From: Tahibacter sp042701255
GTDB lineage: Bacteria > Pseudomonadota > Gammaproteobacteria > Xanthomonadales > Rhodanobacteraceae
NCBI RefSeq assembly: GCF_042701255.1
Contig: NZ_CP170554.1
Span: 1,054,001 to 1,118,000, forward strand
Direction of reading: 5' to 3'
Length of the DNA stretch: 64,000 nt
Shown piece by piece: positions 19,799-29,444 of this stretch (its first letter is position 1; the number at the start of each line of letters is the position of its first letter). A program made the position numbers and the translations under genes. Below the pieces are notes generated by a model that was given only the letters and a program-made list of their open reading frames with translations, ran no database searches and was not told where the DNA came from.

Positions 19799-21070
19799 AT
19801 GGCAGATCTGCGCAACAACTTCGTCGGCGTGCGTTCGCCGAATCCGTTCTGGCTCGCCTCCGCGCCGCCGACCGACAAGGCCTACAACGTCATCCGCGCG
19901 TTCGAGGCCGGCTGGGGCGGCGTGGTCTGGAAGACCCTGGGCCTGGACCCGCACGTCGTCAACGTGAGCTCGCGCTACGGCGCGGTGCAGTGGAACGGCC
20001 AGCGCATCGCCGGCCTCAACAACATCGAACTCATCACCGACCGGCCGCTCAAGGTCAATCTCGACGAGATCCGCCAGGTCAAACGCGACTGGCCCGATCG
20101 CGCGATGATCGTCTCGCTGATGGTGCCCTGCGACGAGCAGTCGTGGAAAACCATCCTGCCGATGGTCGAGGACACCGGCTGCGACGCGGTCGAACTGAAC
20201 TTCGGCTGCCCGCACGGCATGTCCGAGCGCGGCATGGGCTCGGCCGTCGGCCAGGTGCCCGAATACGTCGAGCAGGTTGCGCGCTGGGTCAAGCAGCACT
20301 CGCGCCTGCCGTGCATCGTCAAGCTGACGCCGAACATCACCGACATCCGCCACTCGGCGCGCGCGGCCTATCGCGGCGGCGCCGACGCGGTGTCGCTGAT
20401 CAACACGATCAACTCCATCGTGTCGGTGGATCTGGATCTGATGGCGCCGACGCCGACCGTCGACGGCAAGGGCACGCACGGCGGCTACTGCGGTCCGGCG
20501 GTCAAGCCGATTGCGATGAACATGGTCGCCGAGATCGCGCGCGACCTCGAAACGCCGAACCTGCCGATCTCCGCCATCGGCGGAATAGGGACCTGGCGCG
20601 ACGCCGCCGAATTCATGGCGCTGGGCGCCGGCAACGTGCAGGTCTGCACCGCGGCCATGCACTACGGTTTCCGCATTGTCGACGACATGATCGCCGGTCT
20701 GGCCAACTGGATGGACCAGAAGGGCTATCGCACGCTCGAGGATTTCCGCGGCCTGGCCGTGCCCAACGTGACCGACTGGAAGTACCTGAACCTCAGTTAC
20801 GACATCAAGGCGCGCATCGACCAGGACAAATGCATCAAGTGCGGGCTCTGCCACATTGCCTGCGAGGACACGGCGCATCAAGCCATCCTCAAGGAGAAGG
20901 ACGGCAAGCGTCACTTCGAAGTCGTCGACAGCGAATGCGTGGGCTGCAACCTGTGCATGCACGTCTGCCCGGTCGACAACTGCATCAGCATGCAGCGCGT
21001 CGACAACGGCAGCTATTCGAACTGGACCACGCATCCGAACAATCCGGCGCGCGTGAAGGAGACGGTTTGA
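19799..21070 (+). CDS. preA: NAD-dependent dihydropyrimidine dehydrogenase, FMN subunit PreA
   Basis: The catalytic partner of PreT. The 423 residues begin with an FMN barrel of the dihydroorotate dehydrogenase type: NPFWLASAPPTDKAYNVIRA and ELNFGCPHGMSERGMGSAVG, with the catalytic loop nearby. The end carries a ferredoxin-like domain with two four-cysteine motifs, CIKCGLCHIACED and CVGCNLCMHVCPVDNC. The ATG at 19799 is fixed by its overlap with the ribosome site GGAG at the end of preT. A repeat element separates it from the transporter gene downstream. Confidence 0.95.
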   Translation: MADLRNNFVGVRSPNPFWLASAPPTDKAYNVIRAFEAGWGGVVWKTLGLDPHVVNVSSRYGAVQWNGQRIAGLNNIELITDRPLKVNLDEIRQVKRDWPDRAMIVSLMVPCDEQSWKTILPMVEDTGCDAVELNFGCPHGMSERGMGSAVGQVPEYVEQVARWVKQHSRLPCIVKLTPNITDIRHSARAAYRGGADAVSLINTINSIVSVDLDLMAPTPTVDGKGTHGGYCGPAVKPIAMNMVAEIARDLETPNLPISAIGGIGTWRDAAEFMALGAGNVQVCTAAMHYGFRIVDDMIAGLANWMDQKGYRTLEDFRGLAVPNVTDWKYLNLSYDIKARIDQDKCIKCGLCHIACEDTAHQAILKEKDGKRHFEVVDSECVGCNLCMHVCPVDNCISMQRVDNGSYSNWTTHPNNPARVKETV

Positions 21071-21103
21071 CGAGCTCCCCTCCGCTTCAAGGGGGCGCTG
21101 TAG

Positions 21104-21325
21104 CCCTCCCCTTCAAGGGGAGGGTTGGGTGGGGATGGGTGTCGGTGCGGCTAACGGTATCTCCATCGAAGCGAAGCCCGAACGCGGAGTTCGCCTCGAG
21201 GTACTACGCTTTGATGGAAACGCCGCTTCTAAATGCCCACTCCTCAACTGAAAATCGCTCCGATGAAGTACCGTTAGCCGCACCGACACCCATCCCCACC
21301 CCAGCCCTCCCCTTGAAGGGGAGGG
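21104..21325. repeat. REPIN-like paired inverted repeat, locus 1
   Basis: Two arms of about 56 bases (21104-21159 and 21269-21325) are near-perfect inverted copies of each other. Each arm contains the small palindrome CCCTCCCCTTCAAGGGGAGGG and a GGGTGGGGATGGG block. At this locus the arms also share the extension GTCGGTGCGGCTAACGGTA. The ~110 bases between show no gene. It fills most of the gap between preA and the transporter gene. Confidence 0.85.
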
Positions 21326-21350
21326 GGTCTTGTCAAACCCGGAGCCGCCG

Positions 21351-22841
21351 ATGACCGCCAGCGACACCGCCGTACCGCAAGGAGAGCTCTACAACGCCGA
21401 CCTCGCGCCGACGACGGCCGCGCAGCGGACCTGGACCTGGTATCACTTCGCCGCGCTCTGGGTCGGCATGGTCATGTGCATACCGTCCTACACCCTGGCG
21501 GCCGGGCTCATCGACCAGGGCATGTCGCCGTGGCAGGCCGTGAGCACGGTGCTGCTCGGCAACGCGATCGTGCTCGTGCCGATGCTGCTGATCGGGCATG
21601 CGGGCGCGAAATACGGCATCCCGTACGCGGTACTCGTGCGCTCCTCGTTCGGCACTCAGGGCGCCAAGCTGCCGGCGCTGCTGCGCGCGGTCGTGGCCTG
21701 CGGCTGGTACGGCATCCAGACCTGGTTCGGCGGCCTGGCCATGTACACGCTGCTGAACATCATCAGCGGCAACGCACTGCATGCGGATCCGCTGCCGGTG
21801 CTCGGCATCAACCTCGGTCAGCTCGTCTGCTTCCTCGCGTTCTGGGCGCTGCAGCTCTACTTCGTCGTGCACGGCACGGAATCGATACGCTGGCTCGAAA
21901 CGGTCTCGGCGCCGATCAAGATCGTCATGTGCCTGTTCCTCGTCGGCTGGGCGCTGAGCCACGCCGGCGGCTTCGGCAGCATGATGGCGATGCCGTCGAA
22001 GTTCGTGCCCGGCGGCGAGAAGGCCGGGCAGTTCTGGGCCGTGTTCTGGCCGTCGCTGACGGCGATGGTCGGCTTCTGGGCGACCCTGGCGCTGAACATT
22101 CCCGACTTCACGCGCTTCGCGCGCTCGCAGCGCGACCAGTTTATCGGCCAGACCATCGGGCTGCCGGTGCCCATGGGCCTGCTCGCGCTGATGTCGGTCA
22201 TCGTGACCTCGGCGACGGTCGTGATCTACGGCAAGGCGATCTGGGATCCGGTCGACCTGTCCAGCCGCTTCACCGGCATCGGCGTCGGCCTGGCGCTGCT
22301 CGTGCTGACCCTCGACACGATGTGCTGCAACCTCGCCGCGAACCTCGTCGGACCGGCCTACGACTTTGCGAGCCTGTCGCCGCGACGCATCTCCTACCGT
22401 ACGGGCGGACTGATCACCGCGGCCATCGCGCTGCTCGCGATGCCGTGGAAGATTCTGGAAAGTACCGAAGGCTACATTTTCACCTGGCTCGTCGGTTATT
22501 CGGCACTGCTCGGTCCGGTCGCCGGCATCATGCTCGTCGACTACTACGTGCTGCGCGGCACGCGCCTGGACCTGAAGCAGCTGTTCGACGAACGCGGCGC
22601 CTACGCCTACAGCAACGGCTGGAACCTCGCCGCGATCGTCGCGCTGCTGGCCGGCGTGCTGCCGAACCTGCCGGGCTTCCTGCACGCGGCGTTCCCGCAC
22701 TCCTTCGCCGGCGTGCCCGATTTCTTCAAGACCCTGTACACCTATGCCTGGTTCGCCGGGCTCGGCATTTCCGCCACCGTGTACGCGATGCTGATGCGCG
22801 GAAAGGTGGTACGCATGGCGACGGTCGAGGCGCGTGGGTGA
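21351..22841 (+). CDS. NCS1-family nucleobase/hydantoin transporter
   Basis: A 496-residue inner-membrane permease with about 12 transmembrane helices. Family landmarks are TWTWYHFAALWVGMVMCIPSY at the start, the conserved GIPYAVLVRSSFG and ACGWYGIQTWFGG near residues 90-130, and NIPDFTRFARSQRDQ in the middle. NCS1 proteins import uracil, cytosine, allantoin or hydantoins with protons or sodium. Lying between preA and the dihydropyrimidinase, uracil or a related pyrimidine is the likely cargo. The ATG at 21351 is chosen for its GGAG six bases upstream, over a TTG seven codons earlier. Confidence 0.92.
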   Translation: MTASDTAVPQGELYNADLAPTTAAQRTWTWYHFAALWVGMVMCIPSYTLAAGLIDQGMSPWQAVSTVLLGNAIVLVPMLLIGHAGAKYGIPYAVLVRSSFGTQGAKLPALLRAVVACGWYGIQTWFGGLAMYTLLNIISGNALHADPLPVLGINLGQLVCFLAFWALQLYFVVHGTESIRWLETVSAPIKIVMCLFLVGWALSHAGGFGSMMAMPSKFVPGGEKAGQFWAVFWPSLTAMVGFWATLALNIPDFTRFARSQRDQFIGQTIGLPVPMGLLALMSVIVTSATVVIYGKAIWDPVDLSSRFTGIGVGLALLVLTLDTMCCNLAANLVGPAYDFASLSPRRISYRTGGLITAAIALLAMPWKILESTEGYIFTWLVGYSALLGPVAGIMLVDYYVLRGTRLDLKQLFDERGAYAYSNGWNLAAIVALLAGVLPNLPGFLHAAFPHSFAGVPDFFKTLYTYAWFAGLGISATVYAMLMRGKVVRMATVEARG

Positions 22842-22861
22842 GTGGTGGCTTGAGCTTCGGT

Positions 22862-22972
22862 GCGAAACCCATCCCCACCCATACCCTCCCCTTGAAGGGG
22901 AGGGCTTGTCGAGGCGAGTGTCTGAAAACCCTCCCCTTCAAGGGGAGGGTATGGGTGGGGATGGGGTTTCGC
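22862..22972. repeat. REPIN-like paired inverted repeat, locus 2
   Basis: Arms at 22862-22904 and 22929-22972 are inverted copies with the same CCCTCCCC/GGGGAGGG palindrome and CCCATCCCCACCCATA block as the other two loci, and a shared outer extension GCGAAAC. The loop is only 24 bases. It sits between the transporter and dihydropyrimidinase genes, where a strong RNA hairpin could limit read-through. Confidence 0.85.
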
Positions 22973-23053
22973 CTCAGCCTTCCATTTCCTTCTGACCCCC
23001 GCCAGCCACCTGACGTCGCCGAAATCGCACAAAAGTAGCCGTTGGAGACCACC

Positions 23054-24472
23054 ATGACCCTTCTGATCCGCGGCGGCACCGTCGTCGATTCCACGCACAG
23101 CTACCGCGCCGACGTGCTCTGCGCCGACGGGCGCATCCAGCAGATCGGGCAGGATCTGGCCGCGCCGGCCGGTGCCGTCGTCGTCGATGCGGGCGGACAG
23201 TTCGTGATGCCCGGCGGCATCGATCCGCATACGCACATGGAACTGCCGTTCATGGGCACGGTGGCCAGCGACGACTTCTACTCCGGCACGGCCGCGGGTC
23301 TTGCCGGCGGCACGACGAGCATCATCGACTTCGTGATTCCGAATCCGAAGCAGTCGCTGCTCGACGCCTTCCATACCTGGCGCGGCTGGGCCGAAAAAGC
23401 CGCGTCCGACTACGCCTTCCACGTCGCGGTGACCTGGTGGGACGAATCGGTGCACCGCGAGATGGGCGTGCTCGCGCAGGAACACGGCGTGGCCAGCTTC
23501 AAGCACTTCATGGCGTACAAAGGCGCCATCATGGCCGACGACGAAATCCTCGTGAACAGCTTCCGCCGTGCGCTGGAGCTCGGCGCATTGCCGACTGTGC
23601 ATGCGGAAAACGGCGAGCTCGTGTTCCAGCTGCAGAAGCAGCTGCTGGCCGAAGGCAAGACCGGGCCGTCCTCGCATCCGCTGTCGCGGCCGAGCGCCGT
23701 CGAAGGCGAGGCGGCCAACCGCGCGATCCGCATCGCCGAAGTCATCGGTGTGCCGCTGTACATCGTCCACGTATCGGCGCGCGAAGCCGTGCAGGAAATC
23801 GCACGCGCACGCGGCGAAGGCCAGCGCGTGTTCGGCGAAGTGCTCGGCGGCCATCTGCTCATCGACGAGTCGGTCTATCAGGATCCGGATTTCACGCGCG
23901 CCGCGGCCCACGTCATGAGCCCGCCGTTCCGGCCCAAGGAACATCAGGAAGCCCTGTGGCAGGCGCTGCAGGCCGGTCATCTGCATACGACGGCGACCGA
24001 CCATTGCACCTTCTGCGCGCCGCAGAAAGCCGCGGGCAAGGACGACTTCACGCGCATCCCGAACGGCTGCGGCGGCGTCGAGGACCGCATGGGCGTGCTC
24101 TGGCATTACGGCGTGAACAGCGGACGGCTGACGCCGAACGAATTCGTCGCGGTGACCTCGACCAACGCCGCGCGCATCTTCAACCTGTATCCGCGCAAGG
24201 GCGCCGTCGAAGTCGGCGCCGATGCCGACCTCGTGGTCTGGGATCCGCAGGCCACGCGCACGATCTCGGCGAAGACGCATCACCAGAACGTCGACTTCAA
24301 CATCTTCGAAGGTCGTACCGTGCAGGGCCTCGCGCGGCACACGATCGCAGCCGGCAAGCTGGTCTGGAGCGACGGCGACCTGCGTGCCGAACGCGGCGCC
24401 GGTCGCTATCTGCCGCGGCCGCTGCAGGCGAGCTATTTCGAGGCGAATGCGAAGCGTCGCGCGCAGCCGTGA
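23054..24472 (+). CDS. hydA: Dihydropyrimidinase / D-hydantoinase
   Basis: Opens dihydrouracil or dihydrothymine to the N-carbamoyl-beta-amino acid, the second step of reductive pyrimidine breakdown; the same fold acts on hydantoins. The 472 residues show a two-metal amidohydrolase site: GIDPHTHMELPF (H59, H61), the carbamylated lysine K156 in FKHFMAYKGAIM, YIVHVSA, and TDHCTFCAPQK near residue 315. The ATG at 23054 has GGAG six bases upstream. It is the last gene of the pathway here, and the preTA-transporter-hydA order supports the dihydropyrimidine role over a purely hydantoin one. Confidence 0.93.
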   Translation: MTLLIRGGTVVDSTHSYRADVLCADGRIQQIGQDLAAPAGAVVVDAGGQFVMPGGIDPHTHMELPFMGTVASDDFYSGTAAGLAGGTTSIIDFVIPNPKQSLLDAFHTWRGWAEKAASDYAFHVAVTWWDESVHREMGVLAQEHGVASFKHFMAYKGAIMADDEILVNSFRRALELGALPTVHAENGELVFQLQKQLLAEGKTGPSSHPLSRPSAVEGEAANRAIRIAEVIGVPLYIVHVSAREAVQEIARARGEGQRVFGEVLGGHLLIDESVYQDPDFTRAAAHVMSPPFRPKEHQEALWQALQAGHLHTTATDHCTFCAPQKAAGKDDFTRIPNGCGGVEDRMGVLWHYGVNSGRLTPNEFVAVTSTNAARIFNLYPRKGAVEVGADADLVVWDPQATRTISAKTHHQNVDFNIFEGRTVQGLARHTIAAGKLVWSDGDLRAERGAGRYLPRPLQASYFEANAKRRAQP

Positions 24473-24683
24473 AGTTCCACCGCGTGCTCGCGTAGCCGCC
24501 GCTGTTGTCGGCGCTCGCTGTCATCGTTCCGGTTCGCCGCTGGCGGAACGTTGACGGTCGTATCGATGCCGGCCGCATATTCGACTACGCGCGAATGCGC
24601 TGCCGTCATGATGCCGACCCTGCGTCCGCATCGGCCGACGACGCTGCGATCCGTTGAGTGCTCGCGGCATTCCGAGTGACGAA

Positions 24684-25145
24684 ATGAATATCCCGCCCAG
24701 CATGCGCGCCGAGCTTGCGCGCTGGAACGATGGCGACGGCATCGATCTCGAAGGCTGGATCGCGGGCAGCGGCGACTACGCGCTCGCGATCGGCTATGCG
24801 ACGCTGTTCTGGCCGCGCTTCGCGGAGATCGACGGCTACATCGTGCGCGAAGGCATTACCTCGGAGCAGCTGCGCGACTGGGAGCGTACCGGTGCCTCGC
24901 GTCGCGAGGTCGAAGCCGTCGTCAATCATCTGCATTTCGCCGATCTGCACCGGCATGCGGATACGCTGCTCAGCGAAGACAAACTCGTGGCGCTGGGCGA
25001 GGTCTTGCGTGAGATCCACGCGGCAGAGCTGGCCTGGCAGTTCCCGCATTCGCCCTGTGTCGTGCGGCTTCACGTGCCTGAATCCGGCGGTGACCTCGAC
25101 GACTATCAGCTGACGTTCTGGCAGGCACGGCACACGGCGGACTGA
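24684..25145 (+). CDS. Hypothetical protein, 153 residues
   Basis: Not recognised. The protein begins MNIPPSMRAELARWNDGDGI, is acidic, and has no signal peptide or membrane helix. A notable segment is GDYALAIGYATLFWPRFAEI followed by a histidine-rich NHLHFADLHRHAD. The size and acidity recall small cytoplasmic immunity-type proteins, but nothing else supports that. The ATG at 24684 is preferred; its ribosome site is weak. About 210 bases without a clear gene precede it. Confidence 0.6.
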   Translation: MNIPPSMRAELARWNDGDGIDLEGWIAGSGDYALAIGYATLFWPRFAEIDGYIVREGITSEQLRDWERTGASRREVEAVVNHLHFADLHRHADTLLSEDKLVALGEVLREIHAAELAWQFPHSPCVVRLHVPESGGDLDDYQLTFWQARHTAD

Positions 25146-25439
25146 TCACGACATCCACCGTTATCCCGACTTTCTTCGGTTGAGCAGGCTGGTCGTCTGC
25201 GCCTCGTCGCGTTGCAGGAGTTGCGCGCGATTTGCGCCTGCGGCCCGATCCGGCGTTGCAGTTCTGCCGCTCGTCATGGGTGCAGTGTGCGTTTCTTGTC
25301 GCTACGCGGCAGATATGCAGCAAAGCGCCGCGTCTTCGCATCAGATGATCCCGAGCCGGCGCGCACCGCGCGACGGCAAGCGATCGCAACGATCGCGCGG
25401 CGTCGGCCCGCAGCCCGACTTGCCTGTGTGGAGGTCATC

Positions 25440-25742
25440 ATGAAAGCTCGCTACTTCGCGCTTGCCCTGGCCCTGTGCGGCTCCCCGGCAATGGCAAATC
25501 ACACCATCGATCTCAACGTGCTGGCAGAACAGTCCGGCCTCAACACGCGCCAGGTCGCCATGCTGTTCGGCGCCTCGGCGGCGTATCCGGAATTCAAGGC
25601 GTCTTACGTGCAGGTCAAGCGGCAGTTCACCGAGACGATCGGCGAACATCGCTACGAAGCCCTGCTCGCGGTCTACAAGGCGCAGCAGGAAGGCCGTCCG
25701 GTCGCAGCGGCGCTGCTGCGTCAGGCCGAGTCCGGCTCATGA
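25440..25742 (+). CDS. Small secreted protein of unknown function
   Basis: A 100-residue protein with a signal peptide (MKARYFALALALCGSPAMA) and a short helical mature part beginning NHTIDLNVLAEQSGLNTRQV. A GGAGGT ribosome site lies just before the ATG at 25440. No family recognised. The roughly 290 bases upstream show no gene. Confidence 0.6.
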   Translation: MKARYFALALALCGSPAMANHTIDLNVLAEQSGLNTRQVAMLFGASAAYPEFKASYVQVKRQFTETIGEHRYEALLAVYKAQQEGRPVAAALLRQAESGS

Positions 25743-26196
25743 GGTTCCCGGGCTGAAGCGCCCGTTCACGCCGTAACCGATACGCGCGCCGCCGCTGCCG
25801 CGGTGCGCGCCGCTTCTCCTCGCCGCGCTGCCTGCGGCCACTTCGATGCATCGACGTGCGGCTCGCAACCGCACCGATGCATCATCGATTCCGCCGCAAT
25901 GGTCCATGCCATTTCGTCGTCGTGCCACACGACGTTCGTGCGGACGCATGACTGATCTGACCACCGCGCGATGCTTCGCCATCGCGCTGCGCAACGTGCG
26001 TACTCGTACGTAGCCGATCTTGCGGTGCACTGCGTACTGCGCACCTCCGTCGTCGTGTCGTGCTCGTTCCATCTGCCGCACGTCACCGGGATATTGCTGG
26101 CCCCAACTTCGGGCCGGTAGCTGACGCAGCCGCCACGGCTTTCGCCGCGGCTGCCGCTTGAGGCATGCTCGCGGCTATCGTTGCCGGAGCTGCCTC
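25743..26196. other. Intergenic region without a recognised gene
   Basis: About 450 bases. Open frames are present on both strands but have the composition of GC-rich shadows and no ribosome sites. Short repeats of GATGCATC/GATGCATCG type around 25845-25885 are visible. I see no RNA gene or element here. Confidence 0.5.
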
Positions 26197-28356
26197 GTGG
26201 CCAGAACCCTGCGTCGGATCGGCTGGTTCCTCGCCATCGTCTTCGCGCTCTACCTGCTCGCCGCGAACGTGTTCCTGAATGCGGGATTCGCGCCGGGCCT
26301 GATCAATCGCAAGCCCGAGCGTTTCAGCATGCATTGGGAGCGCGGCCTGAGCCTGTACCCGGGCCATGTCGTGCTCTGGCGCGCAAAATTTCGCGGCCAC
26401 GCGCGGCGCATCGCCTGGGAAGCCGCGGCCGATCGCGTCGCAGGCCGCATCGCATTGCTGCCGCTGCTGCAGCGAGAGCTGCGCATCGACGCAGTCCGCG
26501 CCGACGAGGTCAGCGGCGGTTTCGCCGCGGCACAGGAGCTCGATCCGGCGCCGCCGCGGCCGGGCGGCTGGATACTGCATTTCCCACGCATCGAGACCGA
26601 CAGCCTGCGCGCCGTGCATTGGGGCGATTACGCGCTGAAGACGCATGCCCACGCGGTATTCGGTTTCTGGAAGCAGCTGCGCGGCGGCGCGCTGGAGATT
26701 TTTCCGTCGCAGGCGTCGCTCGCCACCGTGAACCTGCGGCATGGCGAAGTGGACTGGCTGCGCGATGCGACCGTGTCGGCGTCATTCGCGCTGCCGCGGC
26801 ATACGCGCGAACAGGCATCGGGCTGGCGCCGTCTCGCGCTCGCTCATGCGCAGCTGCGCGTCGACGGCCAGGTGCCGGCGTTTGCCGTGCACATGGACGA
26901 AGAGCCGCGCTGGCGCGGCGCCGTGCAGCAGGGCGAGGGCGGCAAGGTCCACGCGGTCCTGTCGCTGGTCCGCGGCCAATTGCAGCACGGCGATACCCTG
27001 ACCCTGGATCTGCCTTTGCAGGCCAGCGATGCGGCCGGCCGTCACTGGACCCAGCGCGCGCATCTGCAGGCGCAGGTCGACGAGGCGATCGCGCTGAAGC
27101 TCGACCTGCCGCCGCCGCCGTCGGGCACCGGCCGCGCCGCGGCCGACCTGCGCATCGCCGGCCGCACCGTGTTCGGCAACGACGGCGCGCCGCCGCTGCT
27201 GCCGCGCGTGTCCGGCACGGTCGATCTGCAGTGGCGCTTCGATTCGCTGGACTGGTTCGGGCCGCTGTTGGCCAAGGCGCCGTGGCTGCAGCTGGCCGGC
27301 GCCGGCGAGGTCATCGCCAGGCTGCTGCTCGAGGACGGTCGCATCGCCGCGGGCAGCAGCCTGCAGATTCCCGATGCGGCGTGGCACGCGGACGTGCAGG
27401 GCCAGCGCTTCACCGGCCGCGCGCGCGCCGACGGCCGCGTCGACGCCGAAGCCGGCGAGCTGCGGCCGCGCGTCGACATCACGGTTGCGCAGTTCGACGT
27501 CGCCGCGGCCGATACGCCGCAGCAGTCCATGGTCCGCGGCAAGGGCTTGCGTCTGGAACTGCGCTCCGCCGGCCGCGTCGTCGAGTTCCGCGATTCACTG
27601 CGCGCGCGTCTCGTGTTCGATAGCGCCGACGTGCCCGACCTGCGCGCCCTGAACCGCTATCTGCCGGGCCAGGCGCTGCGCTTTCTCGGCGGCCGCGGCC
27701 AGCTCAGCGGCGACATCGCGCTGGACACGGTGGGCAAGGTCGGCAAGGGGCGCCTGCTGGTGCAGGCGCGCCGCGCGCAGCTCGCCGCGAACGATCTCGA
27801 ATTCAGCGGCGACGTCGACGTCGATGCGCAGCTCGCGCGCGCGGATCTCGGCGCCGAGGAATTCGTCCTCGACGGCACACGGCTGGGTCTGCGCAACGTC
27901 AAGGTCAGCGATCCGGAGCGTGCGTCGCCGGGCGACTGGTGGGCCGACCTGCGCTTCGACCGCGGCCGCCTGCAATGGGGCATGCCGCTGCGCATCGATG
28001 CGACGGCCAAGGTGCGCCTGCGCGACGTGAGCCTGCTGCTCGCGCTGTTCACGCGGCACAAGGACTATCCGCGCTGGGTGCTGCGCCTGTTCGACGCCGG
28101 CGAGGTCGTCGCGTCCACGCGCGCGGTCGTACGCGACGCGGCCATCCTGCTCGAGGATCTCGCCGTCAGCAACGACCGCTTCGACATCAAGGCACGCCTG
28201 CGCCTTGCGCAGAAGCGCGCGCAGGGTGATCTGTTCCTGCGCTGGGCACGGCTGGGCCTCGGGCTTGAACTCAAGGACGGCGAACGCAAGTTCCATCTGC
28301 TCAAGGCTGCCGAATGGTTTGCCGCGCAGCCGCGGCTGCTGCCGCCGGTGCGCTGA
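26197..28356 (+). CDS. AsmA/TamB-like membrane-anchored protein
   Basis: A 719-residue protein with one N-terminal transmembrane helix (about residues 7-28, IGWFLAIVFALYLLAANVF) and a long periplasmic part made of repeated beta strands rich in the pattern L-x-D/R-x-V-x-L. This layout is that of AsmA-related proteins (YhdP, TamB), which form lipid-conducting beta grooves between the membranes, but I see no diagnostic motif, so the assignment is by architecture only. I chose the GTG at 26197 because GGAG lies 7 bases before it and the membrane helix follows directly. Confidence 0.6.
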   Translation: MARTLRRIGWFLAIVFALYLLAANVFLNAGFAPGLINRKPERFSMHWERGLSLYPGHVVLWRAKFRGHARRIAWEAAADRVAGRIALLPLLQRELRIDAVRADEVSGGFAAAQELDPAPPRPGGWILHFPRIETDSLRAVHWGDYALKTHAHAVFGFWKQLRGGALEIFPSQASLATVNLRHGEVDWLRDATVSASFALPRHTREQASGWRRLALAHAQLRVDGQVPAFAVHMDEEPRWRGAVQQGEGGKVHAVLSLVRGQLQHGDTLTLDLPLQASDAAGRHWTQRAHLQAQVDEAIALKLDLPPPPSGTGRAAADLRIAGRTVFGNDGAPPLLPRVSGTVDLQWRFDSLDWFGPLLAKAPWLQLAGAGEVIARLLLEDGRIAAGSSLQIPDAAWHADVQGQRFTGRARADGRVDAEAGELRPRVDITVAQFDVAAADTPQQSMVRGKGLRLELRSAGRVVEFRDSLRARLVFDSADVPDLRALNRYLPGQALRFLGGRGQLSGDIALDTVGKVGKGRLLVQARRAQLAANDLEFSGDVDVDAQLARADLGAEEFVLDGTRLGLRNVKVSDPERASPGDWWADLRFDRGRLQWGMPLRIDATAKVRLRDVSLLLALFTRHKDYPRWVLRLFDAGEVVASTRAVVRDAAILLEDLAVSNDRFDIKARLRLAQKRAQGDLFLRWARLGLGLELKDGERKFHLLKAAEWFAAQPRLLPPVR

Positions 28357-28398
28357 CCGGAGACCGCGCGCTGCGGCAGAATACGCGCCGGTCGCTAC

Positions 28399-28587
28399 AT
28401 GACGGCAACGACGGCACGCATGCGCAAACGAAAGAATCAGCAACGCCAGCGCGAAATGGCTTCCCGCACGCGCAGCCGCGAAGGCGGCTCGCGCCGCCGG
28501 CGCGAACGCCGCGGCGGCGATGCGGCGCCGGGCGCGTGGGTGCTGCTGCCGATGGCGGCCGCGGTCGACTCGGAGAAGGCACGATGA
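28399..28587 (+). CDS. Possible small basic protein
   Basis: A 62-codon frame, very rich in Arg and Lys in its first half (RKRKNQQRQREMASRTRSR). Its stop overlaps the ATG of the acetyltransferase gene by four bases (ATGA), the usual sign of translational coupling, which is the main reason to list it. There is no strong ribosome site at its own start and no known family. It may be a real leader gene or chance. Confidence 0.3.
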   Translation: MTATTARMRKRKNQQRQREMASRTRSREGGSRRRRERRGGDAAPGAWVLLPMAAAVDSEKAR

Positions 28588-29255
28588 ACGCAGCACCGGA
28601 CAATCCGATCTGGCAGGCGCTGCGCAGCGATCACGCGGCGCTCGGCAGCGGCGACGATCTTGCCGCTGTCTACCGTGCCGAAGTCGCACCGTTCGTCGGC
28701 GTCGCCGCGGCCGATGCGCGCTGCGGCGAGGCGCTGGCCGAACGTCTCGGCGATCGCGAAACCTGCTATCTCGTCGGCGTGATTCCACCGCATGTGCCCG
28801 GCTGGCAGCTGCACGATCACGGCGTCATCGACCAGATGATCTGCAGCACCGCGCCCGACGTGCCCGAGGGACCGCCGGTCGTCGAGCTCGGCGCCGAACA
28901 TCTCGACGACATGCTCGCGCTGACCGCACTGGTCTATCCGGGCTACTTCCGCCGCGAGACGCCGCGCATGGGCCGCTATCTCGGCATCTACGCCGAGGGC
29001 CGTCTCGCCGCGATGGCCGGCGAACGCATGGCGCTGCCGGGCTGGCGCGAGATCAGCGGCGTCTGCACGCATCCCGAACACCTCGGCCGCGGCTATGCCC
29101 AGCGCCTCGTCGCGCTGGCCACGCGCCGCATCCTCGCCGACGGCCGCCGGCCGTTCCTGCACGTCAGCGCGGCGAACACGCGCGCGAAGCGCATCTACGA
29201 GCATCTCGGTTATGCCGATCGGGTGGCGCTGGCGCATTACGTGTTGCGGCGTTGA
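28584..29255 (+). CDS. GNAT-family N-acetyltransferase
   Basis: A 223-residue cytoplasmic enzyme that moves an acetyl group from acetyl-CoA to an unknown amine. The acetyl-CoA binding motif is visible as GVCTHPEHLGRGYAQRLV (R/Q-x-x-G-x-A type), followed by PFLHVSAANTRAKRIYEHLG, which is the usual C-terminal part of FR47-like GNATs. The N-terminal half is more diverged. GGAGAAGG precedes the ATG at 28584. Substrate unknown. Confidence 0.85.
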   Translation: MNAAPDNPIWQALRSDHAALGSGDDLAAVYRAEVAPFVGVAAADARCGEALAERLGDRETCYLVGVIPPHVPGWQLHDHGVIDQMICSTAPDVPEGPPVVELGAEHLDDMLALTALVYPGYFRRETPRMGRYLGIYAEGRLAAMAGERMALPGWREISGVCTHPEHLGRGYAQRLVALATRRILADGRRPFLHVSAANTRAKRIYEHLGYADRVALAHYVLRR

Positions 29256-29444
29256 GCCTGCGGCAAGCTGGATAGGAAAACGAGGTCATGCCGACTGCGT
29301 TCGCGCCCTTCCGCATTGCTCTTGTCATTGCGGCGTTCAACGTCGATGTGCTGGGATGCCGGACCTCGCGGAGCGCTCGTTCTTCCGTAGCGAGATAGAC
29401 GCAAGCCTCACCTAATCCACTCAACCAGGCAGGCATACGCAATC

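Noticed and set aside
17002..19878. Antisense open frame of about 960 codons opposite preT and the secreted genes
   Set aside because: No ribosome site or known motif, and it covers the clearly coding preT. Shadow.
25743..26196. Leftward open frame in the gap before the AsmA-like gene
   Set aside because: Arg/His-rich with no ribosome site or recognisable domain.
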